A stretch of DNA of 64,000 nt from Pelagomonas calceolata (Eukaryota > Sar > Pelagophyceae > Pelagomonadales > Pelagomonadaceae): positions 1,702,501 through 1,766,500 of the forward strand of contig CAKKNE010000002.1 in assembly GCA_918797485.1 (NCBI GenBank), in the 5' to 3' direction. The notes under the pieces are model-generated. The model did no database searches and was not told the origin of the DNA. It worked only from the letters and a program-made list of their open reading frames with translations. This document shows, in pieces, positions 10,413 to 19,398 of this stretch. Each line of letters starts with the position of its first letter. Positions within the stretch are counted from its first letter, which is position 1. The position numbers and the translations under genes were made by a program.

Positions 10413-10842
10413 GATTAAGTGCACCGCGGTCAGAATAGAACATACACCTGGGAACACATAGTTCCATACGACGGAGGCCCCATCCAGCCCCCGGCGGCTT
10501 GCGGAGGGTACTAGGGTGCCAGCCCGAGGGCGCTGTTCTCTCGCATTTATCACGCCGGTCCAAAAGGGCTACTACTAGTTGTGTGAGCTCGTTGGCGTGG
10601 CGCCGGAGCCGATATGCTTCCTGCCGAAGACATCCCCCGGCTTCCTGTCCTGGGGGCGCCACTCCCCCGTCGAGGGACGTGGCCCGTCGTGGGCGTCGCC
10701 AGCACAAGTTTGCGCCAGCCCTGGGCGTCCTCAGGTCCTACTAGGCTATGTCCACTACCTCCGCTAAGGCCAGCAGCTACACGGCCACCCGGGCACTAAG
10801 GGGGGGGGGCGCGCGCGCGAGGGGGGGTTGGAAGTAGGGGGG
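10413..10842. other. Intergenic between convergent genes
   Basis: About 430 bp between the + strand transporter and the - strand FEA1-like gene, so it holds two 3' ends. It has a G run and a gcgcgcgcg tract at about 10800-10820. No gene recognised. Confidence 0.4.
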
Positions 10843-12356
10843 CTACGCGATAAACGCAAGCGCGGCGCCGGCCAGCGCGGCGCCGGCGACTTCGCCGGCG
10901 CGGCGCGCGGCCGCGTCCGACATCGGAACGGCGCTGTTGGAATCCGCACAGTTCGAGAATTCGCAGAACGTAGGCCGCGGCGTCTGCGGCGACGGCGTTG
11001 GCGCGGGTGCCGGGGGGTCCGCACACGCGTCCATGCCCGAGTAGACGATGCCGCTGGCCTGGAATTCACCGACGTCGGCGCAGGTGATGCCGAGGCACGC
11101 GTAAACGCTCTCGACGGCGGTCTTCACCGCCGCGACGCCGTCCTTCATCGGCTCCGCCGCCTCGACGTCGAGGTTGTCTCGGATAGTCGTGGCGGCCGCC
11201 GCGTCACACTGAGCAATCTGCGGGAGTACGGCCGCGGAGAAGGCCCAGCCCTCGGCCCAGGACTTCGCGCAGTCCTTGCTGTTGGTAGCGTCGTTGGTGG
11301 CGACGGTGGCGGCGTCATTTCCGGCCTGGCCGGCGCACGAGTCGCCGTTCACCGGGTCTGCCTTCCACGCGTACTTCAGCAGGCCCTGTGTGTGCATTTA
11401 TGATTGATGAGAGTTGCGGTCGCGTCCACGAGATCGCACGACCCCCACGCCATCGAGCAGACAGCTTTCGCGTCTATAGCCTCGCCGAAGGCGCGAGAAG
11501 GGAGTTCCGACACCGACGGCGCGCCTGGACGAGCGGCACGGTCATCTGGCTGACGATGCTGTGGAACGAGGCGGCGAGGCGCGCGTCGTCGCAGTAGGTC
11601 CCCCCGTGGATCGTCAGGTCGCGGCCCAACGTCGAGTGCTCGTTCAAAATGCGATCGTTGACGTTGGCGAGGGTGCTGCTGTCCGCGCCAGTCGCGCACG
11701 TCCCGAAATCCGCGCAGCGCTTCTGTGCGAGGTTGTAGAGGAGGTTACCCGTGCTGGCGACGTCTGCCGGGACAGACGTCTGGCCCTCCATTGACCCGAC
11801 GTAGTGGGCCATACCCTTGTCCCAGTCGTTCGTGGAGCACTGGCTCCGTCCCACGTCGAACGAGTGGGCCGCGTACATCCAGACGCCCTGGTAGGCGATG
11901 CCCTTCTTGATGAGCTCCTTCCTCATCGCGTCCGGGAGCGAGCCCGTGTACGCTCCCTCGACGAACGCGTCGGCGTAGTCGTACCCGTTGTTCCAGTAGT
12001 CCTTGTAGACGGGCCACCACTTGTCGCTCGCCATGGAAGTCGCACCCGGCTTGGACAGGCTCGCGAGCGTCTGGACTCCGTTGGTGCCGCCCTGGTACTT
12101 GGCCATCGCGCCGGCGAGGTCGTCGGCCGTCAGTTCTGCGAGGATCTCTTCCATGTCGAGGTCGATCCGGGCATCGGCCTCCACATTGGTCTCCGGGCGG
12201 TAGGTTGTGAGAAGAGGGTAGCTCCTGCGTGGGGGCGGCGAGGGTGGCGGCTCCTGCGGGGGCCGGCGGGCCGGCGAGGGCGCGCGAGACGCACCCGAGA
12301 GCAGGGCTGGCCGCGAGGGCGCATGCGAGCACCGCGCGAAAGGTCCGCCCCATCAT
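10843..12356 (-). CDS. FEA1/phytotransferrin-like protein 2
   Basis: Three exons by reading-frame logic: 12295-12356, 11525-12224 and 10843-11385, about 434 residues. Exon 1 encodes a signal peptide (FRAVLACALAASPALG). A 70-nt GT-AG intron follows, at the same place as in paralogue 3. Exon 2 starts the mature domain (ARIDLDMEEILAELTADD, then WWPVYKDYWNNGYDYADAFV). Exon 3 resumes at GLLKYAWKADP, aligning with TIKYAWKADP of paralogue 3, and contains AEGWAFSAAVLPQIAQCD. The C-terminus (AGAALAGAALAFIA) is hydrophobic, an anchor. The second intron, 11386-11524, appears to have a GC donor. Predicted secreted, surface-anchored iron-binding protein; family call moderate. Confidence 0.6.
11386..11524 (-). 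mobile_element. Probable introner-type intron (GC-AG) in FEA1-like gene 2
   Basis: Read on the minus strand the intron starts gcgcgccgtcggtgtcgg and ends gcacacacag. Its interior shares tcgatggcgtgg plus a nearby gacgcgacc with the introner at 3826-4025 (shared block near 3960-3990), indicating one family. A ggtgtcggaactc near the left end loosely resembles the family inverted repeat. The GC donor is inferred from protein alignment to paralogue 3. Confidence 0.5.
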
Positions 12357-12687
12357 CTTGGCTTGTTGAGTGTGGCGGCGCTTCCTTGAGCAGCGGCGGC
12401 CCTCCTGAGTCAAACAACCCGCACAGAAACTCGACACATGTACAGCAAGCAAGCATACTTAGCCTGGACTGTAGTGCTCACAATTTCGCTGAGCCCGGAC
12501 AGCTCGGACGGCTGAGTCCCGGCGGCAACTTGAGCGATGCCCGCCGCGCCGTCCGGACCGTGGTCACGAAAACCACCTAGCATCAGTGCAAAGGGTTTCG
12601 GACTCCTTATGCGGGAGTCCGGGGCCTAGCATCGGGGGGGGGGGAGGCGGTACTTGGCGGGGACGGCCCGGGCGGGGGTCCTCAAAC
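12357..12687. repeat. Intergenic with a dispersed repeat shared with 17815-17970
   Basis: From about 12595 into the 3' coding end of FEA1-like gene 3 (to about 12745), the sequence resembles the reverse complement of about 17815-17970: a gtcct..a.ctcaaaggag block, a gcgccgcac..gccgcacccgcggccgc block and a ggactcc element near the end. It contains a G/C-rich run at 12632-12645. The rest, upstream of gene 2, shows no gene and probably holds its promoter. Confidence 0.45.
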
Positions 12688-14152
12688 TCAAAGGAGGAGC
12701 GCCGCACCCGCGGCCGCGGCCGCGGCGCCGAGCGCGAGCGCGGGCGCCGTGGCGTCGTCCGAGGCGGGCGCCTCGCAACCGGCCACGGGGATGGGCGCGG
12801 CGGTGGCGGGGAAATTGGCGGAGCACGTGGCCAAAGCCGGCTTCGCGGGGATGGCGGTGCACGCTTCCGCGCCAGCGTAGACGACGCCGCTGCTCTGGAA
12901 CGCACCGATGTCGGCACAGGTCACGCCCAGCTTGGTGTAGCAAGATTCGATGGCCGTCTTGACGGTGGCAAAGCCGCACTTCATCGGCTCGTTCGCCCCG
13001 GCGTCGAGGTTGTGGCGGACCACGGAAGCCACCTCGGGGTCGCACTGGTCGAGCTGCGGGAGCAGAGCCGCGGCGAACGCCCAGCCCTCGGTCCACGACT
13101 TGACGCAATCGTCGCTGGCGGTCAGGGCGGTCTTGCCGGCGTCGGCGGAGCAGTCGCCAGCGTTCGCCGGGTCCGCCTTCCACGCGTACTTGATCGTGCC
13201 CTGGATGAGCGGGATCGTCATCTTCTTGATAATATCATCGATGACGGGCTCGGCACCGGCGCAGTCAGCGGCAATGATTTTGTCGCGGCCACTCTTGAAA
13301 TCGGTAACAAGTCCGACGTTCGCCTTGGACGGACCGGTGGTGTCGAGGGTGCCGAAGTCTTTCCCGCGCTTCTCCGAGAGCTCCCAAATCAACGTGCCCT
13401 CCTTCTGAAGGCCCGTGCCTTCCATGGCCGAGTCGGCCGCCGTCGCCGCGACCAGAGAGCCGGCGTAGAAGGCCCAGCCCTCGTCCCACGCGTGCGGCGC
13501 GCCGCCGGTCGGGGTCGCGTCGTTGGCGGTGATGTCACCGGCGTAGCAGTCGCCGATGGCGTCCTCAAGCTCGTGGAGCACGTACATCCAGACCGCCTGG
13601 TAGTTGGCGCCCTTCTTCATGAGCTCGGCCCGCCCGTTGTCTTTGACGTTCGTGTAGGTATTCGTGACGAACGAGTCCGCCCACGCCCAGTCGTTCCAGT
13701 AGCAGGCGTAGATCGGGGGCAACTTCTCACCGTACTTGCCTCCGTCCGTGCCCCGGAGTTTGGCCGTAGAGTAATCCTTCGTCGCGAAGCCCTTGAGCGT
13801 GCGGATCGAATCGGACTTGCGGGAGTTGCCATAGGCGGCGCCCGCCGCGCAGCCGGCGCCGTTGTCGTTGGCGTTCACGCATGTCCCGTTGCCGCCGAAC
13901 TCGTAGATGCGGAGCGCCTCGGCGAAGCCGGCGGTGGTCTTATACCCGACCTGTTTCTCGAACTCCTCCATGTCGAGGTCGATCATCGCGTGGGGTCCGA
14001 CGTCCGAGGCGGAGTCGTAGCCGGCCATCGACTGGTGCGAGCTGCGCGGGGGGGGAAGTGAAAAAAGACGCGCGGGGCTCGGCGCTGTCGACGCACCCAA
14101 CCTGCGCGGCAGCGCCGCCCAAGAGGGCAGCTACGAGGGTGATGCGCAGCAT
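12688..14152 (-). CDS. FEA1/phytotransferrin-like protein 3 (complete)
   Basis: Two exons, 14102-14152 and 12688-14031, about 464 residues. Exon 1 encodes signal peptide MLRITLVAALLGGAAAQ; a 70-nt GT-AG intron with a pyrimidine tract follows, and exon 2 begins SMAGYDSASDVGPHAMIDLD. Seen in order: FEKQVGYKTTAGFAEALRIY, LPPIYACYWNDWAWADSFV, YQAVWMYVLHELED, PHAWDEGWAFYAGSL, IPLIQGTIKYAWKADP, TEGWAFAAALLPQLDQCDP, and a hydrophobic tail ending AAAAAGAALLL. The repeated EGWAF motif suggests an internal duplication. Predicted surface-anchored iron-concentrating protein of the FEA1/ISIP2A type; its neighbours (multicopper oxidase, two paralogues, flavodoxin) support an iron role. A profile search against PF07692 would settle the family. 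Confidence 0.65.
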
Positions 14153-14537
14153 GTTTTAGGTGCTTTGCGGTCGGTTTTAGCGGTCGCTGCCCAGAGAAAA
14201 CAGCGCCAGCTCTTTTTTAGCACTTTTGGCACGTGCGCACGTGCTTGCCCCGCACTTTTCTGCCGCAGAACCCGAGGCGCACGAGAGAGTCCTATAGGTA
14301 AGATACTATATATGAGGATCATTACGGCCAAGATAAGACGGCATACAAGGCCTCGGCCGTTTCTAAACATACGCTTCGCCACTACAGGCCAACTCCTACG
14401 AGGGGGTTTAGTCCCTAGTCCCTAGCATAAGCTCCCCCCAACTCCTGCGCTTTACCGCACCCAAGTAAAAGGCACCTACAACCGAGAGAATTACAAAACC
14501 GCCCAAAGATCGTACAACCTGGACGGGCCAAGTACCC
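14153..14537. other. Intergenic spacer
   Basis: About 385 bp, locally AT-richer around 14285-14370. It holds the promoter of FEA1-like gene 3 and the 3' end of the hydroxylase copy B. No gene recognised and no regulatory motif identified with confidence. Confidence 0.4.
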
Positions 14538-15518
14538 TCAGAGCTCGCTCTGTGGTTTTCCACTGCGCGCGCGCAGGGCTGGGTGGTCGATGGACAGGTC
14601 CAGGACGACGCGGTCGCGCGCGCCCGCGTGGACGACGTCGTGCTCGTAGGAGTCGTCGAAGAGCACGACCTTCCCCTGGACCCAGGCGCCCGCCCGCGCC
14701 GTGCCCGCGACCGTCAGCGTGAGCCTTTCGACGTCGGCCGCGTCGACGACCAGGCCGAGGTGCAGCGTCCAGCGGCGGTTCGTCGGGCCCGTGTGCGGCC
14801 GGATGGCGGAGCCAGGCTCGAGCCGCGAGATCCCCGCGGCTTGGAGGCCGCACGCCCTTTTTAGGGCCGCCACCGCCCTGTCGATCGTCGGCCGGCTCAC
14901 CTCTAAGGTAGAATCGTCGACGTCGGCGTAGGACCATTTCGGTTTCGCGGGGTCCTGGAGGCCCTCGTGCTGCTCGTAGCCCCGCGCTTCCAGAAGCGCG
15001 AGCGCCTCGGCGCGGAACGCAGCGCCGTCTTTGGCGTACGCGCGCTCCAAATCGGCGATGCATGCACGCACGGGCGGCGGCGCCTCCGGCCAGCCGCCTA
15101 AGGAAGGCAGCTCCGCGTCGAACTCGCCCGGCCGCTGGAGCGGGTCCCTCCACACCCCGCGCGCCATGGCGTCGTCTAGCACGCGGGCGGCGCGGTCCGG
15201 GCTGTCGTATAGCATCAGCGCCGTGTAGTACTTCGCAGTGAGCGGCCCATCGTCAGGTGCGAGCGCCCAGGCGGCGCCGAGGAGGCGCGGCGCCCGACGC
15301 GCGTCGGACGCGCGGTACGCGTCTTGGCCGGCCTTGGCCACGCGCAGCGCCCACGCGCCGACGTCCTCGACGCAGGGCAGGTCTTGCTGGCGCGCGACGG
15401 CGAGGTGCCGCTGCGCGGCGTCCACGTCGAGACGCTGCGCCGCCGTGATAGCCTCATCGCAGGGCGATGCTGCGGCGGCGGGGCAGCAGCAGCAGAGGAC
15501 CGCCGCGGCCCTGCGCAT
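14538..15518 (-). CDS. Aspartyl/asparaginyl beta-hydroxylase-family protein, copy B
   Basis: Single exon, 326 residues, nearly identical to copy A (3145-4355) over most of its length. It begins with a Cys/Ala-rich hydrophobic leader (AAAVLCCCCPAAAASPCDE), a probable signal peptide or anchor. The helical N-terminal half is followed by the cupin-like catalytic region with IRPHTGPTNRRW, LFDDSYEHDV and DRVVLDLSIDHP, retaining the iron and 2-oxoglutarate residues. Compared with A it lacks the KDALPDRAARV-side insertion, lacks the introner, and has a different C-terminus (ARSGKPQSEL). Lies tail-to-head after the two FEA1-like genes, mirroring copy A next to the truncated FEA1-like gene. Substrate unknown. 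Confidence 0.75.
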   Translation of the reverse strand: MRRAAAVLCCCCPAAAASPCDEAITAAQRLDVDAAQRHLAVARQQDLPCVEDVGAWALRVAKAGQDAYRASDARRAPRLLGAAWALAPDDGPLTAKYYTALMLYDSPDRAARVLDDAMARGVWRDPLQRPGEFDAELPSLGGWPEAPPPVRACIADLERAYAKDGAAFRAEALALLEARGYEQHEGLQDPAKPKWSYADVDDSTLEVSRPTIDRAVAALKRACGLQAAGISRLEPGSAIRPHTGPTNRRWTLHLGLVVDAADVERLTLTVAGTARAGAWVQGKVVLFDDSYEHDVVHAGARDRVVLDLSIDHPALRARSGKPQSEL

Positions 15519-15848
15519 GCCTTGGCCTCACGCACCCGTCTGAACAATCAGGTGGCTGCCGAGAGAAACGCCCGGGCAGGTGGGCAGCCGGACTTCCCTG
15601 AAGTCCAGTCCACGATTGTGCTCGTGATCGATCGAGCGCGCTCGGGAGCTACAAGCTCGGCTCCCCTCCCTCGGGGGGCATTAGAGCTATGTAGGAGAGC
15701 TATGTAGCATCAGACTCAGCACCTACGGGTTTCACAGACAAGCCCCTGATTCGAAACTTCTGGGATTCCGCAATATGGGACGGGCTAAGGGGGGGTCTCT
15801 CATTCTATCGATTTCTAAAAATAAATGAGGACGATATATGCGCTTAAA
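15519..15848. other. Intergenic spacer with a short direct repeat
   Basis: About 330 bp. A short gagctatgtag element is repeated at about 15687-15708. An AT-rich stretch sits at 15805-15850. No gene recognised. Confidence 0.4.
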
Positions 15849-16505
15849 TTAAAGAAGGAGCAGGGCGCCGCCGGCAAGAATGCCCAAATACACGTCCGCA
15901 ACGCCGGCAGCACTGGTCTGGATCGGCGTCGGCGCGGGCGTCGGCGCGCAGGTCCCGCCCGCCCGAAAGTGGATGCCGCACCTCAAAAGAGAACACGCAG
16001 TGCCTTGGTGCGAGTCGCTGCTGAACGCGGCGTCTTCGGCGAGGCACCAGCTGCCGAGGTCCTGGTCGAAGGCGTAGGCGTAGTAGAACATTGACTCGAG
16101 GCTCGTCACCCGCGACACGTCCCAGTTGTTGAGCGGCTGGTTGAACGACTCGGCGTGGGCGAACATAGACACCATACTCGTCACCCCGGATACGTCCCAG
16201 TCGTTGAGCGGCTGGTTGAATTGCTTTGCGGAGCCGAACGTGGCGAACATATTGGTCACCGCGCTCGTGTCCCACGCGTTTATGTCGTCGTCGAAGTTCG
16301 AGTTCTGGAAGAGCTGCGCAATGTCCGTCACCTGGCTTGTGTCCCAGGACGAGATGTGGCCGTACGTCGCCTCGGCCGCCGTCGCATCCGCGAGCCACGC
16401 TGCTACCGCATCACGGATGGTCGTGTCGTCCAGCACGCCGGCACCGGCGGCAGCCGTGATGAGCCCCGCCAGGCAAAACGAGACCGGGCCGGAGGCCGCG
16501 CGCAT
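15849..16505 (-). CDS. DUF285/BspA-like leucine-rich surface protein, copy 1
   Basis: 218 residues, single exon. Signal peptide (VSFCLAGLITAAAGAG) is followed by a DDTTIRDAVAAWLADATAAE lead-in and four ~25-residue DUF285/BspA-type repeats of the form FNQPLNDWDVSGVTSMVSMF. A closing FDQDLGSWCL and a Cys-rich end come next, then a PT-rich stalk (TPAPTPIQT) and a hydrophobic tail ending GGALLLL. This is a secreted, membrane-anchored solenoid, widespread in stramenopile and haptophyte algae, with unknown ligand. A nearly identical copy lies at 25242-25898, differing mostly at the leader and the C-terminal anchor. Confidence 0.75.
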   Translation of the reverse strand: MRAASGPVSFCLAGLITAAAGAGVLDDTTIRDAVAAWLADATAAEATYGHISSWDTSQVTDIAQLFQNSNFDDDINAWDTSAVTNMFATFGSAKQFNQPLNDWDVSGVTSMVSMFAHAESFNQPLNNWDVSRVTSLESMFYYAYAFDQDLGSWCLAEDAAFSSDSHQGTACSLLRCGIHFRAGGTCAPTPAPTPIQTSAAGVADVYLGILAGGALLLL

Positions 16506-16875
16506 AGTGCGCGTTGAGGGCTAATGACCCCTGGGCACACACTGTGTCGAGTCCAACTCTGATCGGTAGCTTTACGAGTGGGCTGCCAATGTAGTCAACA
16601 GGCAGCTCCAAACAAAGAAAAGGTTTTCGCGTGTTCACTTCACTCCGTTCAGCTCCCGTGAGCACGCGCGCCCGAGCGCGCCCGAGGCGAAACGAAGCGG
16701 CGCTGGTGCCCGTGACACTTTTCTTATCCCGCTCGATTCTACTTCATTCCTAGTAAGAGACATCCGTCATTTGTTTCGGACTAAAGCCGGTGCCTGTGGC
16801 AAGCTTTGGTAAAGAAGAAGCCTGGAAGCACGTGTAGACGCAGCGCGCTGCGCGTCGGCTGCAATACGATCAAAT
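16506..16875. other. Divergent promoter region between two DUF285 genes
   Basis: About 370 bp between the starts of a - strand and a + strand DUF285 gene, so it probably carries both promoters. Two cgcccgagcgcgcccgag-type short repeats at 16665-16690. No gene seen. Confidence 0.45.
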
Positions 16876-17784
16876 ATGCTGCCCCGTGTACTGACTGCGG
16901 CGGGCTTTGCTTTGGCAGCTGCCCAGACCTACGTGACCGATGAAAACATCAGTGCCACAGTCACAGAGTGGCGCAACGACGCGGTCGCCGCCGAGGCGGC
17001 GCACGGCCACATATCGACCTGGGACACTTCTGACGTCACAAACATGGATAATCTGTTCCTGGAATGCACCTCCTTCGACGAGGACATAAGCGCGTGGAAT
17101 ACGGCGCAGGTGACAAGCATGAACGGCATGTTCAGGGGAGCAATTTTTGACTCCTCTGTCGCGACCGGCGTCATAAGCGATGCCTTCGCAACGTGGTGGC
17201 GCTGAACGCGTTCGAGAGGGGCCGCTTCGCTGCCATCGTGCCTCTAGCGACGCCGTCGCGCCGTCGCCGCGAGTCATCGACGCAGACATTTCTCTCCCGC
17301 TCAGGTCGAGGCGTGGGACGTCTCCAACGTCAGGGACATGACGCGCATGTTCTCCCGGAACGCGCGCTTTAACCAGCCGCTCAACGGCTGGACGACGACG
17401 TCACTCGAGAGCACGCGGGACATGTTTGGCTACGCCGAGGCGTTCAACCAGCCGCTTGATCAGTGGGATACGTCCTCCCTGACCGCGATCGACAACATGT
17501 TCGAGTGCGTCAAAGGCTTCGACCAGGACCTGGGCTGGGCGCTCGGCAAGGAATGCTCGGGGGCGGTCCGCGGCGGCGCGTGGGCCTTCCTCAACACGCG
17601 GTGCGAGGACTGGGACTGCGGTCTGAACGGCGCGACCCCCCCGCCGTCGTCCGTGCCCACTACTCTATCGCCGTCCGCGTCGCCCAACCCCACGGCAAAG
17701 CCGACGTATCCGGAAGCATCGGGCGCGGCGGCGGCGACGCCCCTCCTCCTGCTCTTCCTCCTCGGAGCGGCCGCCCTTGCCTAG
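16876..17784 (+). CDS. DUF285/BspA-like leucine-rich surface protein
   Basis: Two exons, 16876-17157 and 17305-17784, about 253 residues. Signal peptide LPRVLTAAGFALAAAQ; lead-in TYVTDENISATVTEWRNDAV; DUF285 repeats (HISTWDTSDVTNMDNLF, AWNTAQVTSMNGMF, then SSVEAWDVSNVRDMTRMF, FNQPLNGWTTTSLESTRDMF, FNQPLDQWDTSSLTAIDNMF). A PT-rich stalk and a hydrophobic end (LLLLFLLGAAALA) close it. The 147-nt intron (17158-17304, GTCG...CTCAG) is inferred because joining at this point rebuilds one intact repeat without loss; gtcg occurs at both exon-intron borders. More diverged than the 15849/25242 pair. Confidence 0.7.
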
Positions 17785-18023
17785 TACTAAGACCTCTTGT
17801 TTGCGCTCTCGAGACTCGGACTCCGCTGGCCACCGCTCGGCGCTGCGGCCGCGGGTGCGGCAGATGGTGCGGCGCTCCTTTGAGATTAAGGACGCCATCC
17901 AACCCCCCTCCCCTCCCTCCCACAAAGGCTAGGCCCCGGGGAGCCCCACTCACTCCGAGTCTAGGAACCATTGACACGGACCTGTAGAGGAACCTGAGGA
18001 GTTAAGCGACCGCGCACGCTAGA
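17785..18023. repeat. Intergenic dispersed repeat
   Basis: Positions about 17815-17970 resemble the reverse complement of about 12595-12745 (see that entry). No coding potential of its own. It lies between two convergent genes. Confidence 0.4.
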
Positions 18024-18935
18024 CTAGCCAGCTGCACGACAATCCCAGGCCCGGTACGCGCCGAGGACTACGGCCGCGTACAAGGCGAGCCGAGCGGCGG
18101 GCCGCGTCGACGCGGGCGGCGTCAAAAACGACTCGCCGTACATGTAGGTCAAGACCCGCTCGGTCTCGTGCGGACACCATGCGGATACGCCTTCGATTTG
18201 GCATCGTCGCAGCGGGAAGATCCAGTCGGCCGGGAAAACGGGGACCTTCCGGTCATCTTTGCGGCGCGTCTTGCAGGACATGCACGTCCCGGTCCAAGCT
18301 CGCGAGAAGACGCCGTGCACGAGGCCCCCTCCTTGGTATGCGACTTTTTCAGTTTCCGTCAAGTGAAGGGCTACCTTGTGCGAGAACCGATTTTCCAGAG
18401 GCTTCTCGCGCTCGTACCGGAAGTACACGAACAAGTCGACGTATAGTTCCGTCTCGGGGTCAACGACGCGCGCGATGACGTCTTCGACCCGGCCTGTCCA
18501 GTCGAGCCGGAGCGCCCGCTCCGCCAAGAAATCGTCAAGCGACTGACACGGGGTGCGGCGCGTGGAGTTCATTGCCGTACACCAAATAGTCTCGTTCGCC
18601 GCGGAGAGCGCGCTCAGCTTGAGGTGCGCCGCCCGGCTGACGCCCAGGTCACCGTCCTCGTCCCACCGCAGCACGCGCCCGCTGCGCCGCGCTCCCAGCA
18701 GCGTCCCAGAGTCGAGCCAACATTCGTCGAGGAACGTTTCGCAAAGCGCCACTGCGCCACGTACCACTCTGACCAGCGACGCCAGGTGAGCACTCTGGCT
18801 CCGCACGCGCCGCGTTTGCTTACTTCCGTCGTCGGCTGTGGCTGCGCTTTTGACGCCCACGACGACGAACTCGTTCGCGAGCAGCGCGAGGAGCAACGCA
18901 GCCCCCAAGACCGCAGCGCCCTTTCGGCGGGTCAT
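18024..18935 (-). CDS. LicD/fukutin-family transferase, type II membrane protein
   Basis: 303 residues, one exon. An N-terminal signal anchor (AAVLGAALLLALLANEFVVVG) follows basic MTRRKG, the type II topology of Golgi transferases. The core motif CWLDSGTLLGARRSGRVLRW, then DEDGDLGV, matches the LicD/fukutin nucleotidyltransferase-fold signature (GTLLG..R.G.....D.D.D), including the acidic metal-binding triplet. PETELYVDLFVYFRYE and EVDLF-like spacing further on also fit. Members transfer phosphocholine or ribitol-phosphate to surface glycans; the donor here cannot be read. The C-terminus has a Cys-rich segment (TCMSCKTRRK) and a short hydrophobic end. Confidence 0.65.
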   Translation of the reverse strand: MTRRKGAAVLGAALLLALLANEFVVVGVKSAATADDGSKQTRRVRSQSAHLASLVRVVRGAVALCETFLDECWLDSGTLLGARRSGRVLRWDEDGDLGVSRAAHLKLSALSAANETIWCTAMNSTRRTPCQSLDDFLAERALRLDWTGRVEDVIARVVDPETELYVDLFVYFRYEREKPLENRFSHKVALHLTETEKVAYQGGGLVHGVFSRAWTGTCMSCKTRRKDDRKVPVFPADWIFPLRRCQIEGVSAWCPHETERVLTYMYGESFLTPPASTRPAARLALYAAVVLGAYRAWDCRAAG

Positions 18936-19398
18936 TCTTCATGTCACGCTTGCGGTCTCTCGCACATCAGTGAGACACAGCCAGGCGTGAGCGCAGCTTC
19001 CGCGCGAATGGTGTGTCGGGGCAGCCTTACACCACTCCAAATGCCCTTACCTGTTGCTGCGGTGCAGCCAACAGAGCCAGCGGCACGGTATCACGAGGCG
19101 CTTTTCTTGAAATCAACCCCACCAAAAGCTAAGCTGTGCATTAATATTATGCAGGGCACCCCGGCTCTCTAACTCGAATGTCCCCTAGGGCGTGCACGAC
19201 TCTACCGGATCCTTAGTTTTATAGACAAAACCAAACCGCCGTAGAAAGCCGCGCTGTCGCGCCCCTCCCCTTTTCGCGCCGCTCTTGCACGTCATCCGCG
19301 CGACGCCTCGAGACGGCTCTAGGGACAGGCATATAGGTGTCGTTAGAGACGGCGCGCGCGCGCTTCTCGCCGCGGCCGGGGGGTCCTAGGCGAGCGCC
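18936..19398. other. Intergenic, no gene seen
   Basis: About 460 bp containing the promoter side of the LicD-like gene and the 3' side of the flavodoxin. A gcgcgcgcgc tract lies at 19352-19361. Several short ORFs without features. Confidence 0.35.

Noticed and set aside
14550-14580. Small hairpin-like gtggttttccac near the end of hydroxylase copy B, resembling an introner end
   Set aside because: Only a few paired bases, inside an open coding frame that needs no intron, and no flanking duplication.
17158-17304. DUF285 gene intron as an introner (gtcg at both borders)
   Set aside because: The border match is only about four to five bases and no inverted ends or shared core with the other introners were found.
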